Positions 46,501 to 58,600 of a stretch of 64,000 nucleotides of DNA are shown here, piece after piece. Location: contig NC_055992.1 in the NCBI RefSeq assembly GCF_018446385.1, positions 16,710,877 to 16,774,876 on the forward strand. The letters are read 5' to 3'. Made by a program: the position numbers and the translations under genes. How positions within the stretch are numbered: the first letter of the stretch is position 1; every line of letters begins with the position of its first letter. Under the pieces are notes generated by a model. The model did no database searches. It was given only the letters and a program-made list of their open reading frames with translations, and was not told where the DNA came from. Source of the stretch: Zingiber officinale (taxonomy: Eukaryota; Streptophyta; Magnoliopsida; Zingiberales; Zingiberaceae).

Positions 46501-49500
46501 TGCGTCTCTCCTCCACTGAAAATACTTTGAATGATCAGTTAGGGTATCGACTATGCAAACAAATAACTCTCTTCACATGCGAGATCGTCGTCGAAAGATT
46601 TCATCGTGAAACGTTATAACATCCGAGAAGTAATCTCGGACAAGGCGAACATGCCCGTCTTCACGATCCCGGTCCACATATCTCCGATTTTTATAGCTCT
46701 TGAAGAACTTCGAGTTTCTTGACGTCTCTGCTCTTCCCGCTCAAGTAGCGTAATCATCATTCAATCAACATCATCTTCCGCATCTTCCCACATCTAATTT
46801 CTCCAAAATTCACGGATGTAATTTTCTCTAGAGCGATGGAGATATTCAGACATTTCGAATATAATTGAAGTTTTAAGTGGTTCAAATCAGAAATATAATG
46901 GAATGGAGAATCATAATTTCCACATTGATATATATAGACTAATTTGTAACGGCAAGTTTATAATGGCTATTTTATTACGACTATTTTATAACGGCTATTT
47001 TACAACGACTAATTTATAATGGATATTTTACAACGGCTAATTTATAATAGCAATTTTACAACGGCTACTTTATAATGGCTATTTTATAACGACTATTTTT
47101 ATAATGGCTATTTTATAACGGCTAGTTTGTATCGGTAATACAACATAAAGACACTCTTTTTATTTAAAAAACTCATAAAGACCAACATCAATTAAAAAAA
47201 AAACTTACAAATCAACAAAACATAAAGGGCAACGTAAATTAAAAAAAATATAAATGTCAACAAAGGACAAATACAACATAAATTAAAAAACATAAACGTC
47301 CACAAAGGACAAATCTACTGTAGGCCACGTCTCTTTGTAATTTCTTTAATTATTTCCATATGCCAATGAAGTTGTGCCTCTGTCATTCCACTCGTATCTT
47401 TCATAACCATATCATAGTACTTTTGCTTTAGCTCGAGTTCCTTAAGCGTCAATTTTTCCTTTTGATATTGTTGCATTTGTTCCCATTTCATGTTAAAGTC
47501 TTCGTCTTCTGTAACTTTGGCTTTATTCTTTCTTTCACCTTCTGTTGCCCTATTGAACGTGAGCGAATTTCAGAGTCACCATCAATATCCGAATTTGATT
47601 GAAGAAGTATGTGCCTGATTTGGAAGTCATCGCCTGCTTGTTAACATGATGACCACGTGATTGGGGAGCCCATTTCCCGTACTCTGTTATAATCTTTCAT
47701 ACGTGTTCGTACTTGAAAGCCTTATTTTTATGTACCTTTTTCCACATATCATGTGTGACGGCTAAAACATCAGTGTCACTTTCACCACTAGCCCGATTGT
47801 TGAAGAAATTATTGTACCATCCTGAAAACTTACCAACATCAAGCATAACCCGATAGTAATGTGACTTTATCGATGTACATTCGCTTGCTATCGTACTCAC
47901 AGGCCGATTGTCATTATAGTGCGTGGTGGTACGTTGCCAAAAATATTTATGCTTTTATGCATTACCAACTTTTGGGTCGTTGGTAATAGTTCCCCAAGCT
48001 CTTGCAAGACACTTCTCCTCCTCGGTTGACCACATCACCTTAGCTCTATTACGAGGGGCATTCATTTCTTTGTCATCCTCCTCATCATTCTCGAGGTTAA
48101 TATTTTCTATCCTAGATGCCGTCAAATGTGGTGGAAATTGAGAGCGTAGCATTGAAATTGGTGTTAGGGGTTGTCTATCGGATCTAGATCCTCCCAAACT
48201 TGCCTGTTGAGATTCGTTCGACGACAGGCTCAATGGTGATGTAGTAAATACTTGAGAAGGAGGTGGCATCATAAACGGGTGCCATTGAAGCATAATCAGA
48301 TGGAAACATGAAAAACGGAGTGCGGGGAACAAAATTCGAACCAGTGAGAGTATTTTGTGAAAATTGAGTTGCATAAGCAAATTGAGACAGGTGAGGATTG
48401 GTAAGAGAATGTGATTGAGAATTTTGAGAGTTTGAATTTCCCTCTGTAGTTGGAGAACCAAATAAATTGCTGAATGAGCCACTAAATTTTTCAGCCATTT
48501 AGAATAAGGAGATAGAAATATTGTGTTAGAGAAATTGTGGAGAAAGTTTTAGATAGTTAGTAGGGAAATGAAAAATATTTCTCTATTTATAAGCCAAAAA
48601 AAAATTGTTGTTAAAAAAAATTAAAATAATATGAAATAGTTGTTTCTAGCCTTCTAGTCGTTCTGTAACATAATCTGAAATAGACGTTGCCAAAAATGAT
48701 CGTTTGATTAAATTTTTCTTTTTTTAAAAAAGCAAGTGGCTGACAACCACTACGCATGGGGCCCATGCCCCATGCCTCACGCGCGCATGCTGCACATGCG
48801 CCCGGAGAGAGGGTGCGTACCCCTCTCTCTTAGCACTCATTCTTTTTCTTTTTAAATTATTCTAAACCCAGCATCCAATTTTGGATGCTGGGTTCTTGGG
48901 TTTACAAACCCCACGTCAATTGCAATGCTAAAAGCATTGCTGTCACTCTAAGGAATCAATTCAAAAAATCATTATGTGATATTGAGCATTACATGAGAAA
49001 ATTGGACATTTATCAATAGATGATTGGGACAGAGAATTGCTCACTACTTAAAATTAGTGAACAATGATGGAATGAAGCTCTATCCCTAATTCCCTATATA
49101 TTTAAACCAGAATTTATCTTCAATTTGAATTTGATCATGAGTGAGGTGCTCGTGTTTTTCATTATTCGTGATCAAACTTGAATTGTATCAGATTTATCTT
49201 GTCAGCCATTTGGATTCCGTTGTTACTTGGAAATTATGAGTTGCTTATGTTGAATTAGGTGATGTTTTAGCAGTTTAGGTGTTCATATCATCAACTAACT
49301 ATTATATGACTCTTTGCAAAATTGTTCAACTCCAGTAGAAACACACTTTGAGAACCATATAAAGATGGTGATACATGGTTGTCCTCTTCGTACCCCCTAT
49401 GATTGTTATCCTAGAAACACAAGATGAACTCATTATTACTATTATTATTAATTTTAAGGAAACAGGAAGCTGGAGATCCTATAGATGTTTAAATATCCAT

Positions 49501-51772
49501 AAGGTTAGATAATAGCCTAAGGCCCATCTAATATAAAAAAAAGGATGCTAAGAATTTTATTTAAGATGCATGATGACTGCTAATATATATTATTTCTCCA
49601 TTAGAGCCTTGGTACAACGGTAAAATTGTTGCCATATGACCAAAAGGTCACGGATTCGAATCCTGGAAACAACCTCTTGCAAAAAGCAGGGTAAAGCTGC
49701 GTACAATGGATCCTTCCCCGGTACCCCGCATGGCGGGAGCTTCGTGCACCGGGGCTACCTTTTTTTTTTAAGAACTTATGCAAGATTACAGCCAATGCCT
49801 TTCCCAAGTAATAGTTGAGGGTTGCGTGGGTTCTTGACGATCACAGTGAAATGTGTCAAAATCCTATGAACTTGAATTAGCCTTACATGGAGCTGAATGG
49901 AGGAATAAGATTCATATTTGGTACTAACACGACTATTGATGATGATTTGTTTTAAATACAAGAATAGTGGAATTGATTTTGGACATTAATGTGCTTGCGC
50001 CTTTATCATATGAATTTTTATTGTCTCTATCTAAGACATGCTGAGGTCAATCTTTATGCGGGACGAAACATAAATTGATGTTAGAATGTTCACTTCGAAG
50101 GGTTGCATTAGTTTCTAGGAACCATCCTAGTCTTGTCAAATTTCTGTGCTAAATGATGGACTGTCTTGAAATTTCATGAATTTTCTGTGCACATTGTCTC
50201 AATTCGATGTTGTAGCTCATCCAATATGAAGAATGTAACACAGAACAAAGCCACATATGAAGAGTAATGTACCACTAGAAACATACATAATTCAGACTCC
50301 CGTTACTATTTATTTTGTGTTCTATCCCAATGCTAATCTTATTAGAATGCTTATTAGTTTTCTTGAGCACACTGTCTAGTATGTCATTGTCTGCTTATAT
50401 TAGAACTTTTCATTACATTTTACAGGTATAAAAGTGGAGACAAACTGAGCCCTGAGCATGAAAAGACAATATTAGAAAGATTGCTTCCATATCATCCACA
50501 ATCTCAAAAGAAGATAGGTTGTGGAATTGATTACATCACGGTACGTACTCACAATTCCCATCATTTTTTAAGCATTCAAGTAATTTAACTCTTGGTTTGG
50601 GGGTTAATGTGTGCATATAATCTAAATGTCCTCATATTAGAGTTGTGAGGACCATTCTATTCCATATAGATACTGAATATTTTAAATTGTCTAGATTCAA
50701 TGTTTGCTTGCATACTGCTAGTGCCTTGATGATTGATTGAAGGATTATGAATGTTGTTAGATAGACTATAGTGTAAATGAGCATGCTGTGTGAAACTAGA
50801 AGATATCAAGCAAAACCAAACAAATCAAATTACAAAATAAAAAATTGTCCATTTTCCTCCAACTTTACTCAATACTGACAATGCCCAAGCCTAGATTTGT
50901 CTCAGACCACTTGAATCTAGGTATCCAGTCACCACTAGAGTTATATATCAGTCTCCTGTCATTTGTTGTCGTCACCTATAAAATCTAATTTTCTACCAAC
51001 ATCTAGATCCTAACTTCCCTCCAGCATCATGATTGGTTCGCAGGCAACCATTAAACTCACTAAACCAATCCAATGCGCAGATGAGATACCATGATTGATA
51101 CTTTCTACCTAGTTATTGGAATTACCAGATGAGTACATTAGAGTCTCAGTGAAACATGTTTTATATTATGTATTTTTTGGAGATGAAATGTAAAACAAAA
51201 GATTCATACTACAATCAAACATAGTATATTATAAAAGAGTTATTATTAGTGACTACAAGAGGAAACCCAAGATTTAGGAAGTTATCAAAGTTAAGGTAAT
51301 ATTGTGTATGATCTTTTCGTTGATAGCTTCACCAAAAATGCAATTTTTTGAGGCAAAGGAAGGCAGTTGCCTGCCTGTAAATCATAAGGTGAAATAGTAA
51401 TGTCCACAACATTGTAGGGATCATGTTCATAACATGGACTGAGTCATTGTTCATAACGCAGCCTAACATACAACATGATTAATGAAATTGTTTGTGGCTG
51501 AAATGGAGCATAAATCTTAGTTGCATTTATCAATGTAATTACCTTTGGTATCAAGTAAGTCACCATTTCATGATTCTACTCTTCTACCTTTTATACAGAT
51601 AGGGTATCATCCACAATTTGAAAACTCCCGCTGTTTGTTCATTGCTCGAACGGACGGGGAGTTAGAAGATTTCTCATATTGGAAGTGCATAAAAGGTTTC
51701 ATTCGGAAGAATTACCCTCTGTACGCGGATTCTTTCATTTTACGCCATTTGCGAAGGCGCAGGTATGATTGA
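43573..51772 (+). CDS. DCL: DCL-family chloroplast protein (DUF3223), three exons
   Basis: Exons 43573-43949, 50426-50540 and 51599-51772 join in frame with GT-AG borders to give 221 residues, close to known DCL proteins. DCL (defective chloroplasts and leaves) acts in plastid rRNA processing and chloroplast/palisade development. Residues 1 to about 50 are Ser/Pro/Leu-rich and poor in acids, fitting a transit peptide. A charged linker follows (about 65-98). The conserved DUF3223 domain starts at WLDWEDVILEDTVPLV (about 99) and includes KYKSGDKLSPEHEKTILERL, GIDYI, HPQFENSRCLF, TDGELEDFSYWKCI and YPLYADSFILRHLR to the end. The 6.48-kb first intron is swollen by a LINE remnant, a Harbinger transposon and a SINE. 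Intron 2 is 1.06 kb. No disabling change is seen, and all junction codons are kept, so the gene is probably functional. Confidence 0.9.
44870..45115 (+). pseudogene. LINE reverse-transcriptase C-terminal remnant in DCL intron 1
   Basis: A plus-strand reading gives RWYRYVLRRPINILIR, then CEIITNTHKK..., HLNIHKSIVDDQVQ and HKRVHIADST. These correspond to the RW.GHV.RRP tail typical of plant LINE-derived RT proteins. It ends with the familiar CCCAC-type 3' motif (CTCCACGTAGTGGGATAA at about 45075-45092). Stops interrupt it, and the upstream RT core is absent. Confidence 0.6.
45890..46853 (-). pseudogene. Harbinger DDE transposase (DDE_Tnp_4), decayed
   Basis: Begins MSEYLHRSRENYIREFW at 46853, with an early stop after WRN. 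The best frame (46075-46485) holds GERIVVDCLINFCRCM and MLSSLDCMHWEWRTCPVAWK followed by QFTRGHYGIPTIILEAVTL and IDLWIWHVFF. This is the plant PIF-type catalytic core, including the first acidic residue in LDCMHWEW. Past 46075 the reading jumps from an NHQLVR-like segment to a ...SGTNSHGL segment, so the middle of the nuclease domain with its second and third acidic residues is missing. It cannot be active. Confidence 0.85.
47310..48498 (-). pseudogene. Harbinger ORF1, Myb-like / NAM-associated protein, decayed
   Basis: ATG at 48498 starts MAEKFSGSFSNLFGSPTTEG, a Ser/Asn-rich N-terminus. After a frame change, RAKVMWSTEEEKCLARAW is the Myb/SANT-like helix (near 48000-48050). After another break come KSHYYRVMLDVGKFSGWYN and AVTHDMWKKVHKNKAFKYEH (47697-47900). 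Downstream a Lys/Arg/Gln-rich stretch with stops runs to about 47310. This is the partner protein that binds Harbinger ends and imports the transposase (family knowledge). It is often mis-annotated as a glutathione S-transferase T3-like protein. Confidence 0.8.
49603..49769 (+). repeat. Au-type SINE in DCL intron 1
   Basis: The head GGTACAACGGTAAAATTGTTGCC carries box A. TCACGGATTCGAATCCTGG carries box B. Then come CTTGCAAAAAGCAGGG, GTAAAGCTGCGTACAATGGA, TCCCCGGTACCCCGCATGGC, GGGAGCTTCGTGCACCGGG and a T tail. This order is that of the plant Au SINE. It has the same orientation as the gene, and no clear flanking duplication was found. Confidence 0.88.
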
Positions 51773-52735
51773 TGAAACGAACTCAAAGTCAACCAGTATG
51801 TATTTATAGATAGTTATTATAACTTAATAAGTGCAGTATTTCTTGAATCCAATTGTCTGATCATCGATTAGTATATCTAAATTAAATCGTCTTTATACAA
51901 GTCAACTCTGTTTAGCTGATCGTCCAATCTTCCTAAGGGTAGACTTTTCTCAAGAATGGGTGCATAGTTGAACCCTATGACTAGCTCTAATCCTGCAGCA
52001 GCTCGAGCATCTTTAAAAGAGAAAGTCTATTAATTAATTAAATAGGTTTGTTTATCTAACTTTGGAATGTGGAGGTCTCAACTTGCACCCTTGTCAACGT
52101 CAACTCTCGAATAAACTGTACTATATTACACATGTAGATATTATATTTAGGTCAAAATTGAAAACGACATCTTTTTTATGGAGTCGTATCCTGTATCCAT
52201 TTGTTTTTATGGAAAGGACGTCTCATGTCGTATATGACTGTCCTTTAATACTATTTTCATTATTATTATCTCATTTTCCATTTAAATTAGGTGTATAGTT
52301 ATGAAATAGCTGTTATATCATAATAACAGTTTCAATTTTGAAATTGTTACCATTAATTTCATAAAAAAAAATAATTCCAGTTAGCGACTATCTCTGGGGT
52401 GATCGGTTCGGTCATACGGAAGTTTTCCATCGATCATTAGGATAAATCGGAAAGCGCACGTGATGACTAGTCCAGAAATTTAGCATCTTTTGGATACATC
52501 TCTCATTTGGAGGAAAATTTTTATAAATATATCATAATTGGGGTTCGAATCGTAAATATATAGATGATAATTTAGATATCCTATCATGATATCATGATTC
52601 GAAGACGTACAACTAATTTCATAACTACTATGACTGGTCGATTTAATTGAAAAAGTAAGAGTTATAATAATGAAAGGGGAGGATGGATGCATTGTTTTGA
52701 TAAAAAAATTAAAATGGAACGCCGTTTCAATTTTG
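51773..52735. other. 3' flank of the DCL gene
   Basis: Likely 3' untranslated region, then AT-rich intergenic sequence. No further gene recognised. Confidence 0.35.
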
Positions 52736-52739
52736 ATAA

Positions 52740-53330
52740 GTTGGAGAAAACTTTTTAATTAGAACTTTAACTTTGTATATAGGCCATATATTTAAAAAAA
52801 TTTATTTCTATTTTTTATCTATAAAATTTTATTTGCTTCAATTCTCTTATACAAATATTGTTATCTAATTGCTTCTCATATTTTTTTAGATAAAAATAAA
52901 AAATAAAAATGAGTATAATTCTTGTTAAATTTAGTACTTTAAATTAAAATTATATATATTTTCTATTAAAATTATCTTTTAAATTTAGCATGACTTTTTT
53001 CCTACTTAATATAATTCTTCATAAATTCAGCAAGAATATAGTATATTTTATATACAATTGAACATCATTTAAAGAGAATTTAGTATATTTTCTATCCAAT
53101 TAAGGTGGAAAAATAGTCATACTTAATTTGATAGAAAATATATTTATATTTTAATTTAATGTGCTGAATTTAAGAGGAATTATATTTATTTTTAGATTTT
53201 TTACCTAAAAAATATAAGGGATAATTAGATACATTAATATCTATTATGTTTAATTAGGGAGTAAAAATAATTTTTTTAGACATAACGACTGTATGTGAAA
53301 TTTAAATTATAATTAGGGGTTGCTTGTAGA
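52740..53330. mobile_element. Large inverted-repeat (foldback) MITE
   Basis: Two arms of roughly 250 bp are inverse copies: TTTTTAGATAAAAATAAAAA near 52885 against TTTTTAGATTTTTTACCTAA near 53193, and TATATTTTCTATTAAAATTA against GATAGAAAATATATTTATAT. They fold around a centre at about 53045. No coding capacity. Confidence 0.6.
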
Positions 53331-54630
53331 AATTTCCTTTCAACTTTGCCCATATATTTATTCTTTACGCACGAATTCTGAAGCATATATTAATTATTGC
53401 ATGTTATAAGCTTTTCAAACAAACTTGTTTTATTGAGTTAAAAAAAACAAAGTTGAATTTATTTGTTTATTGCAGGTTCACAGGGATGGAATCTTAACTT
53501 GGGAAAATAAAAAATAAAAAATATATTTATAATTTGGTTGAAATATTGACTTGCAGAAAAGAAAATTTGCAGGGACATAATTAATCGAGCTAATTAATGG
53601 AATGGTAGGTGGTCTTCTTGTTGACAATGTCTTGGCTGAGCTCAGAAGCTTTCTGACTTATGATTTTGGAGATGTGAAGTGTAATATATTATACATCACT
53701 TGCCGGGAAATGTTATAAATAATTAGATAAATAAATAATTAAAAGAAGTTTAGCCCTTGATGTTTTGTTTTATACTGCAAGGAGTTGACTAGAGTTGGCT
53801 CTTGTTAGCCTCTAAAGTATACGCTTGTGTATTTTTTTTTAATTTTTATTTTCTAGCAAAAAATAAATACTTCTAGGAATCTTAAGAAATATTAAGTAGG
53901 GCTTTGATCTAATAAGATTATTTTGAATAGGCTAGTAAAAACTTATTTATATTTACATTACCATGAGCTAGTAATTAAAATGTATATTTTAGATGAAAAT
54001 AAATATGAATATAAATAAATTGTAAGTGAAAATGTTATTACAATAAATAAATAAATAAAGTGGATGGGAATGAGCTATGACATGTGATTTTAAATAACTA
54101 ATTTATTTTAGTCAAAATAAATCATTTAGTCATCATTTCACTAGATTGTGAAAATATAAAAGCAACATATTTTATATGAAAACAAATTCACATATAAAAT
54201 TTTTAATGAAAATTTTCATTACAAGATAATTTTAAAATGGGAGCTGACTTAGAAGTACTCAACTTTTAAACAATTTTGATGGAGAACTTTAAATTGAGTT
54301 CGAACAAAAATGAGAATTTTTTTTTAAAGCATTTTAGAAAAAAAATTAGAAAATAAAATTTGATTTAGTAAAATACCTATTAAAATATCATTTCATTGAC
54401 CTAGACAGTTAGATCAAGCAATTTTATAGTTAAATTGACTATAAAACCTCAATCAATATCCATCACAAGCATTTGAAGGACTCAACTAGTGTTATAATGC
54501 AAATTAAGCTCGTTGAGAGATATACATGAGAGAAAACATCTTATCCACTAACATTCATATTATTTTAATAGTATGATTCAATATAAATTAATTTATTTAT
54601 CTTAAATTTTCTAATATCACAAATAAATCA
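53331..54630. other. AT-rich intergenic region
   Basis: No gene or classified repeat recognised. Confidence 0.3.
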
Positions 54631-54649
54631 TGTATTAAGGATGGTTTTA

Positions 54650-54920
54650 GCGACAGATTATTTCGACAGAATATTTTACTCCGTCGCTACCATGTATTAG
54701 CGATGGTTTTAGCTATGAATTATTTTACTTCGTTACTAATAGTGACGGATAATTTATTCGTCGTCGCTATCAGTGATAGAGTATTTAATCTGTCGTTAAT
54801 TATACAATAAAATTTTAAAAATTAGCTGATAGTTGGTGACAGAAAATTTAATTCTATCGCTAATAGCGACGGATTAAATATTAGTCATCGTTAATAACGA
54901 CGGAGTAAATATTTTATCGC
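54650..54920. repeat. CACTA-3 subterminal GCGACGGA repeats
   Basis: About eight copies of (T/A)AGCGACGGA and its inverse TCCGTCGCTA, with variants, lie in 270 bp. The motif differs from the TGCGACGAAT motif of CACTA-1, so the elements probably belong to different subfamilies. Confidence 0.75.
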
Positions 54921-55023
54921 TAAAATAAAAAAAAATATAGGGTTTCATGCCCAATCTTGCATTCACGCATCTATCTCCCCTCTCTCTCTCTTACCCTTCG
55001 ACGATCTTGTCCAACGACTGTCC

Positions 55024-55246
55024 ATGGCATCTCTGGTGAACTTCATCTTCGACGCATCCTCTCTAGCGTTCGTTAGCGTGTCCTCAGTGGCGGCGTCCAC
55101 TGGCCTTAGACTCGTGTCCAGTGGGCTCAGCCTTGTCTCCGACCTCCTCAACACTCTCTCTAACGTTCCCAAGTCATTGGTGCTCTTCATCGTCCACGAG
55201 TCAATGTGCCTGAGCTCCTTCTCCTTTCCGGAATCTAGCTCCTCTC
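55024..55246 (+). other. GC-rich open frame at the CACTA-3 leader, split by Copia-D
   Basis: ATG at 55024 opens MASLVNFIFDASSLAFVSVS, with repeated GLRLVSSGLSLVSDLL-like segments, and is broken by the Copia insertion at 55247. The reading beyond 59516 (GTCACTGTGCCCTAGCTCTTC) would be its continuation. No domain recognised. Like the block at 1960-2800, it lies directly inside the subterminal array. Confidence 0.35.
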
Positions 55247-56156
55247 TGTAAGTACCCCATGGTTATTTTGATGTGATCAATCAAAGCAGAATTAGGTCAT
55301 GTTATCTTTTGATGTCTTGTGTCTAAGTGTGCAGAAACTTAGGAATACAGAAAGTCGAGCGAAAGACGCAACTGTCGAGAAAGACGGTATTGGAGAGAGT
55401 CGACGGGCTTAGTGTATTCGAGGGATGAGGCGGTGTGGAAGAGTACACTGGCGGACAAGAAGGAAGTGCGCGACATTTTCGAGGGATGAGAAGCCGAAGC
55501 GAAAGATTGCTCGAGAAGGCCGGAAAATGGGTTTAGGTGAGCCCTATTCTGGATGGCTGAAATCACCTAAGCGAGCAGAGCCGGAGAGAAAGACCCGGAT
55601 GAAAAGTCAACTAGAAGTTGACTGTGGTCCAGGCGCCTGGACTCCCCGGGGCAGCTAGGGCTCGCACCCTGGTCGAGGCTGGTTCAACTTGGTCTGGGCA
55701 CCCGGACCTATTCCAGGTGCCCGGACCAGAAACTTTATCGACTCGCTAGTTGTTGCGATCTGTTGCAACGTGGATAAAGTTTTATCCACTCCTAGACACC
55801 CTGAACCCTTCTAGGCGTCCGAATCAGGGCTATAATTACAACCCTGATCCCAGTAGCTAAACACAATACTTGTAAAAAATCTTCATTTTGTTTAACTTCG
55901 TAATCTAGTGCTTTAACTGCTATAAGAGGCTTCTCCGTCGAAAGGAGATTTGATAGTGAGCTTTCAACGTCTTGGATTAGCAATCCCTTGATTGCAAACT
56001 AAGTAAATATTTGTATCTCTTTCTTTTTGTTAATTAGCTTCTTAACTTTTTGTTCAAGTGTTTATTTTAATCAAGTTCAAAGATCGAGAAAGGTATTTCT
56101 TGTTTTTATCATGCAGGGCAATTCACCCCTCTCTTACCAGTTGCAAAGGACCAACA
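55247..56156 (+). repeat. 5' LTR of Copia-D
   Basis: TGTAAGTACCCCATGG ... GGACCAACA. It aligns with 58601-59510 and with the solo LTR at 28155/32113-32931. Confidence 0.93.
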
Positions 56157-56216
56157 AGTGGTTTTAGAGTAAGGACGCCTCATAAGGACTAACCGCCAAC
56201 TGAAGCAAATAAGACG

Positions 56217-57250
56217 ATGGTTGGACTGAGCATCTACCCATTTAAGTTCGAGGAAACATTCGTAAACTAGAAAAAGAAGATGGAGATATTTTTTAAAATG
56301 GATTTTGATTTATTATTAATAATAAAGTTTAGTTTTGTAGAACCAATGGACAAAGAAGAACATCAGTGGACTAAAAAGAAGCAAGCCGACTTCGTGGCAA
56401 ATAGCAAGGTAGAATTTCATCTGCTAAGTGTTTTACTGCCATAAAAAGTCAACCGGATTAGAGTCTACGAGTCAGCCAAGGAGCTTTGGGATAAATTCCT
56501 AGAACTACACGAAGGGACTTTGGAGGCAAAACTCGCGAGATGGGATATGCTCCAGAACCAGATCAGCAACGTCCGGTTAGAAGAAGGTGAAACTGTCACA
56601 CACCTTCACTCAAGAATCAAAGAACTCATCACCAAATTCACGAATCTTGGAGAAAAGGTAACCAATCGAGATTCGCTAAGGTACGCTCTCAACGCTTTTC
56701 CTAGGACTCCTGAATGGTCAACCTTAGTAGATGCATATTACATTTCTAAGGATCTAGAAATAAGTACATTAGAGGAATTATTTTCTATACTTGAAGTGCA
56801 TGAAACTAGATGTGTAGATCTGAAGGAGCCCAAGCATAACATTACCTTAAGGGCAAAAATGGACGAATTAGAATCCAAAACGTCTCTCGATGATGATGAA
56901 ACAACTTTTATAGTAAGAAAGTTTAAAAAGTTTATTAAAACTAATAAGTTTAATCAAGTGCTAGGTAAAAGAAGGAAAAGAAAGGTAAGATGCTACCATT
57001 GCAATGAAGAAGTGCACGTCAAAGACAACTACCCAAAACTAAAGAGAAAGGACAAGGACAAAGAAAAAGACAAAAGGGTGACCTAGAACAAGCACAAGAG
57101 TTTAAAAGTAACATGGGATGAAACATCGTCATCAGATTCTGCGTAGCCTATGTCGAACTTGCATTGATTGCAAGTTCCCAAGAAGACGATGGAGCAAGTT
57201 CATCAGAGATGAGTATCAATAAAGGGGGAGCAATATCAGAAGAAAATAGC
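56217..57250 (+). pseudogene. Copia-D gag, broken
   Basis: Starts at 56217 (MVGLSIYPFKFEE), with in-frame stops after FVN and LLP before 56460, then open from 56520 to 57086. It contains WDKFLELHEGT, NLGEKVTNRDSLRYALNAFP and STLVDAYYIS. The CCHC knuckle CYHCNEEVHVKDNY has the final Cys replaced by Tyr, so this copy's knuckle is also damaged. The acidic and coiled-coil tail continues with stops to about 57500 and ends in an LIQLVG-type remnant of the NPVGRNLYW motif. Pol is absent. Confidence 0.88.
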
Positions 57251-57659
57251 TTTATAGGGGGAGCATAAGAGATAGACAAGGTAAGTCAGGTACGATCTCT
57301 ACTTCCTGACCAATTATTTAAATTTATTAAAATTTTATCAAAAAAATCCTGTCAATTAGAAAATGATAATAAAAAATTATTAAAAGAAAATGAGGAGTAA
57401 AAATTAACCTTAGAAAATTTCGATAAGATAAAAATAGGAAATAAAAAATTAGAAGCAGAAATAAGAAATTTAAAGAATTTTACATGCTCACATGTTCAGA
57501 GTCAAATTTGACTAAATTAACATTTTAAATACCATCAGAGTCAAATTAGAAAATTATCACGGAAATATGTTCCTAGAAAACTCTTGATTAATCCAGTTGG
57601 TATGATAAGAACATATATTGGATTCCAAAATCATGTTTAAATTAAATTTTTAGGCATGT

Positions 57660-58590
57660 TGTACTTTTAAATTGATTTAATTTTTTATTTACTTAGAATT
57701 ATCTAAATAAATTGTTTTGTATAATTTTTATTGGAAATTAATGTCTTCTTAATTAAATTTTTTGAGAAAGAGAATTTCATCACTTATCTGTAGGAAAATT
57801 TTCAACTTTAGTCATTATATTATTTTTTATGAATTTTCTAACAAAAATTATATTTTTCATTTTAAAAATAGTTCTCAGGATTATCTTTGCAAACTTTATT
57901 TTTTCTATAAAATATTATCATTCTCTCTAACTTAGAAAATTTTTCTTAATTTTTTTTATCATTGGTGAATTTTCTATGAATTATTTATCCAAATACTACC
58001 TTTTAATATTAAAAATTCTTGAAAGGTTATTTTTTGAATTTTTTTTACAAAGCTACTTGCTATAATACACACTCAGAAATTTTTTCAAGATTTTTTAAAC
58101 TTATAAACTATTTTTAAGATTTTTTTTTTCAAAAATATGTCTTTATGTAGAAAAGAATTTATTACTTCTTAGATTAATTTCAAATTTTGAGTGAAAGTTT
58201 TATCTCTGCTTTGACTATGTCTATTTTACCGTTATAAAAAATTTTCAAAATTTTTTCACTATTAAAAAAATATTTTTCACATTATTTTTTCTAAAAATTA
58301 TTTATAAATTGTAAAAAATCTAGATTTTTCGAAATTTAAAACTTCATGACTATCTGGATGCTAGTCATTACATTTTTTATCCCTTAGAGTTAGTTTTTAA
58401 TCTATTTCAAGTTGTGTTCATAGCATACCCCTATTTTTAATGTGATTAAAAGGGAAGAATTAGAGGTTAAGTCTAGATGGAGGGTACATTTTTTATTTCT
58501 ATAAATATTTTAATTACAAAATTTATACTTGTTACCATACTGTTATTTTTTTTTGTTACCCTAACTTAATTTGGGTTGCTCACATAAAAA
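57660..58590. other. AT-rich 3' non-coding region of Copia-D
   Basis: Very AT-rich, with reiterated TTTTTAAAATTTTTC-like stretches and no frame. It corresponds in position to the AT-rich repeats of Copia-A and Copia-C. Confidence 0.6.
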
Positions 58591-58600
58591 AGGAGGAGAT

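Larger units (their letters stand above)
45413..48948 (-). mobile_element. PIF/Harbinger transposon in DCL intron 1
   Basis: The element is 3536 bp with TAA on both sides (45410-45412 and 48949-48951), the Harbinger target duplication. Terminal inverted repeats are diverged: GGGTAACCGCAACCTTG (left) against GAGTGACAGCAATGCTT (right, inverse strand). It has the canonical two-gene content on the minus strand: a Myb-like DNA-binding ORF1 (right) and a DDE transposase (left), both decayed. Within the intron it lies antisense to the DCL gene. Confidence 0.87.

Noticed and set aside
47310..48498. Possible glutathione S-transferase T3-like host gene
   Set aside because: That name is a common mis-annotation. 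The Myb-like helix, the position inside Harbinger ends and the adjacent DDE transposase identify Harbinger ORF1.
49603..49769. Possible tRNA gene (box A and box B present)
   Set aside because: There is no cloverleaf acceptor pairing. The downstream body matches an Au-type SINE with a T-rich tail.
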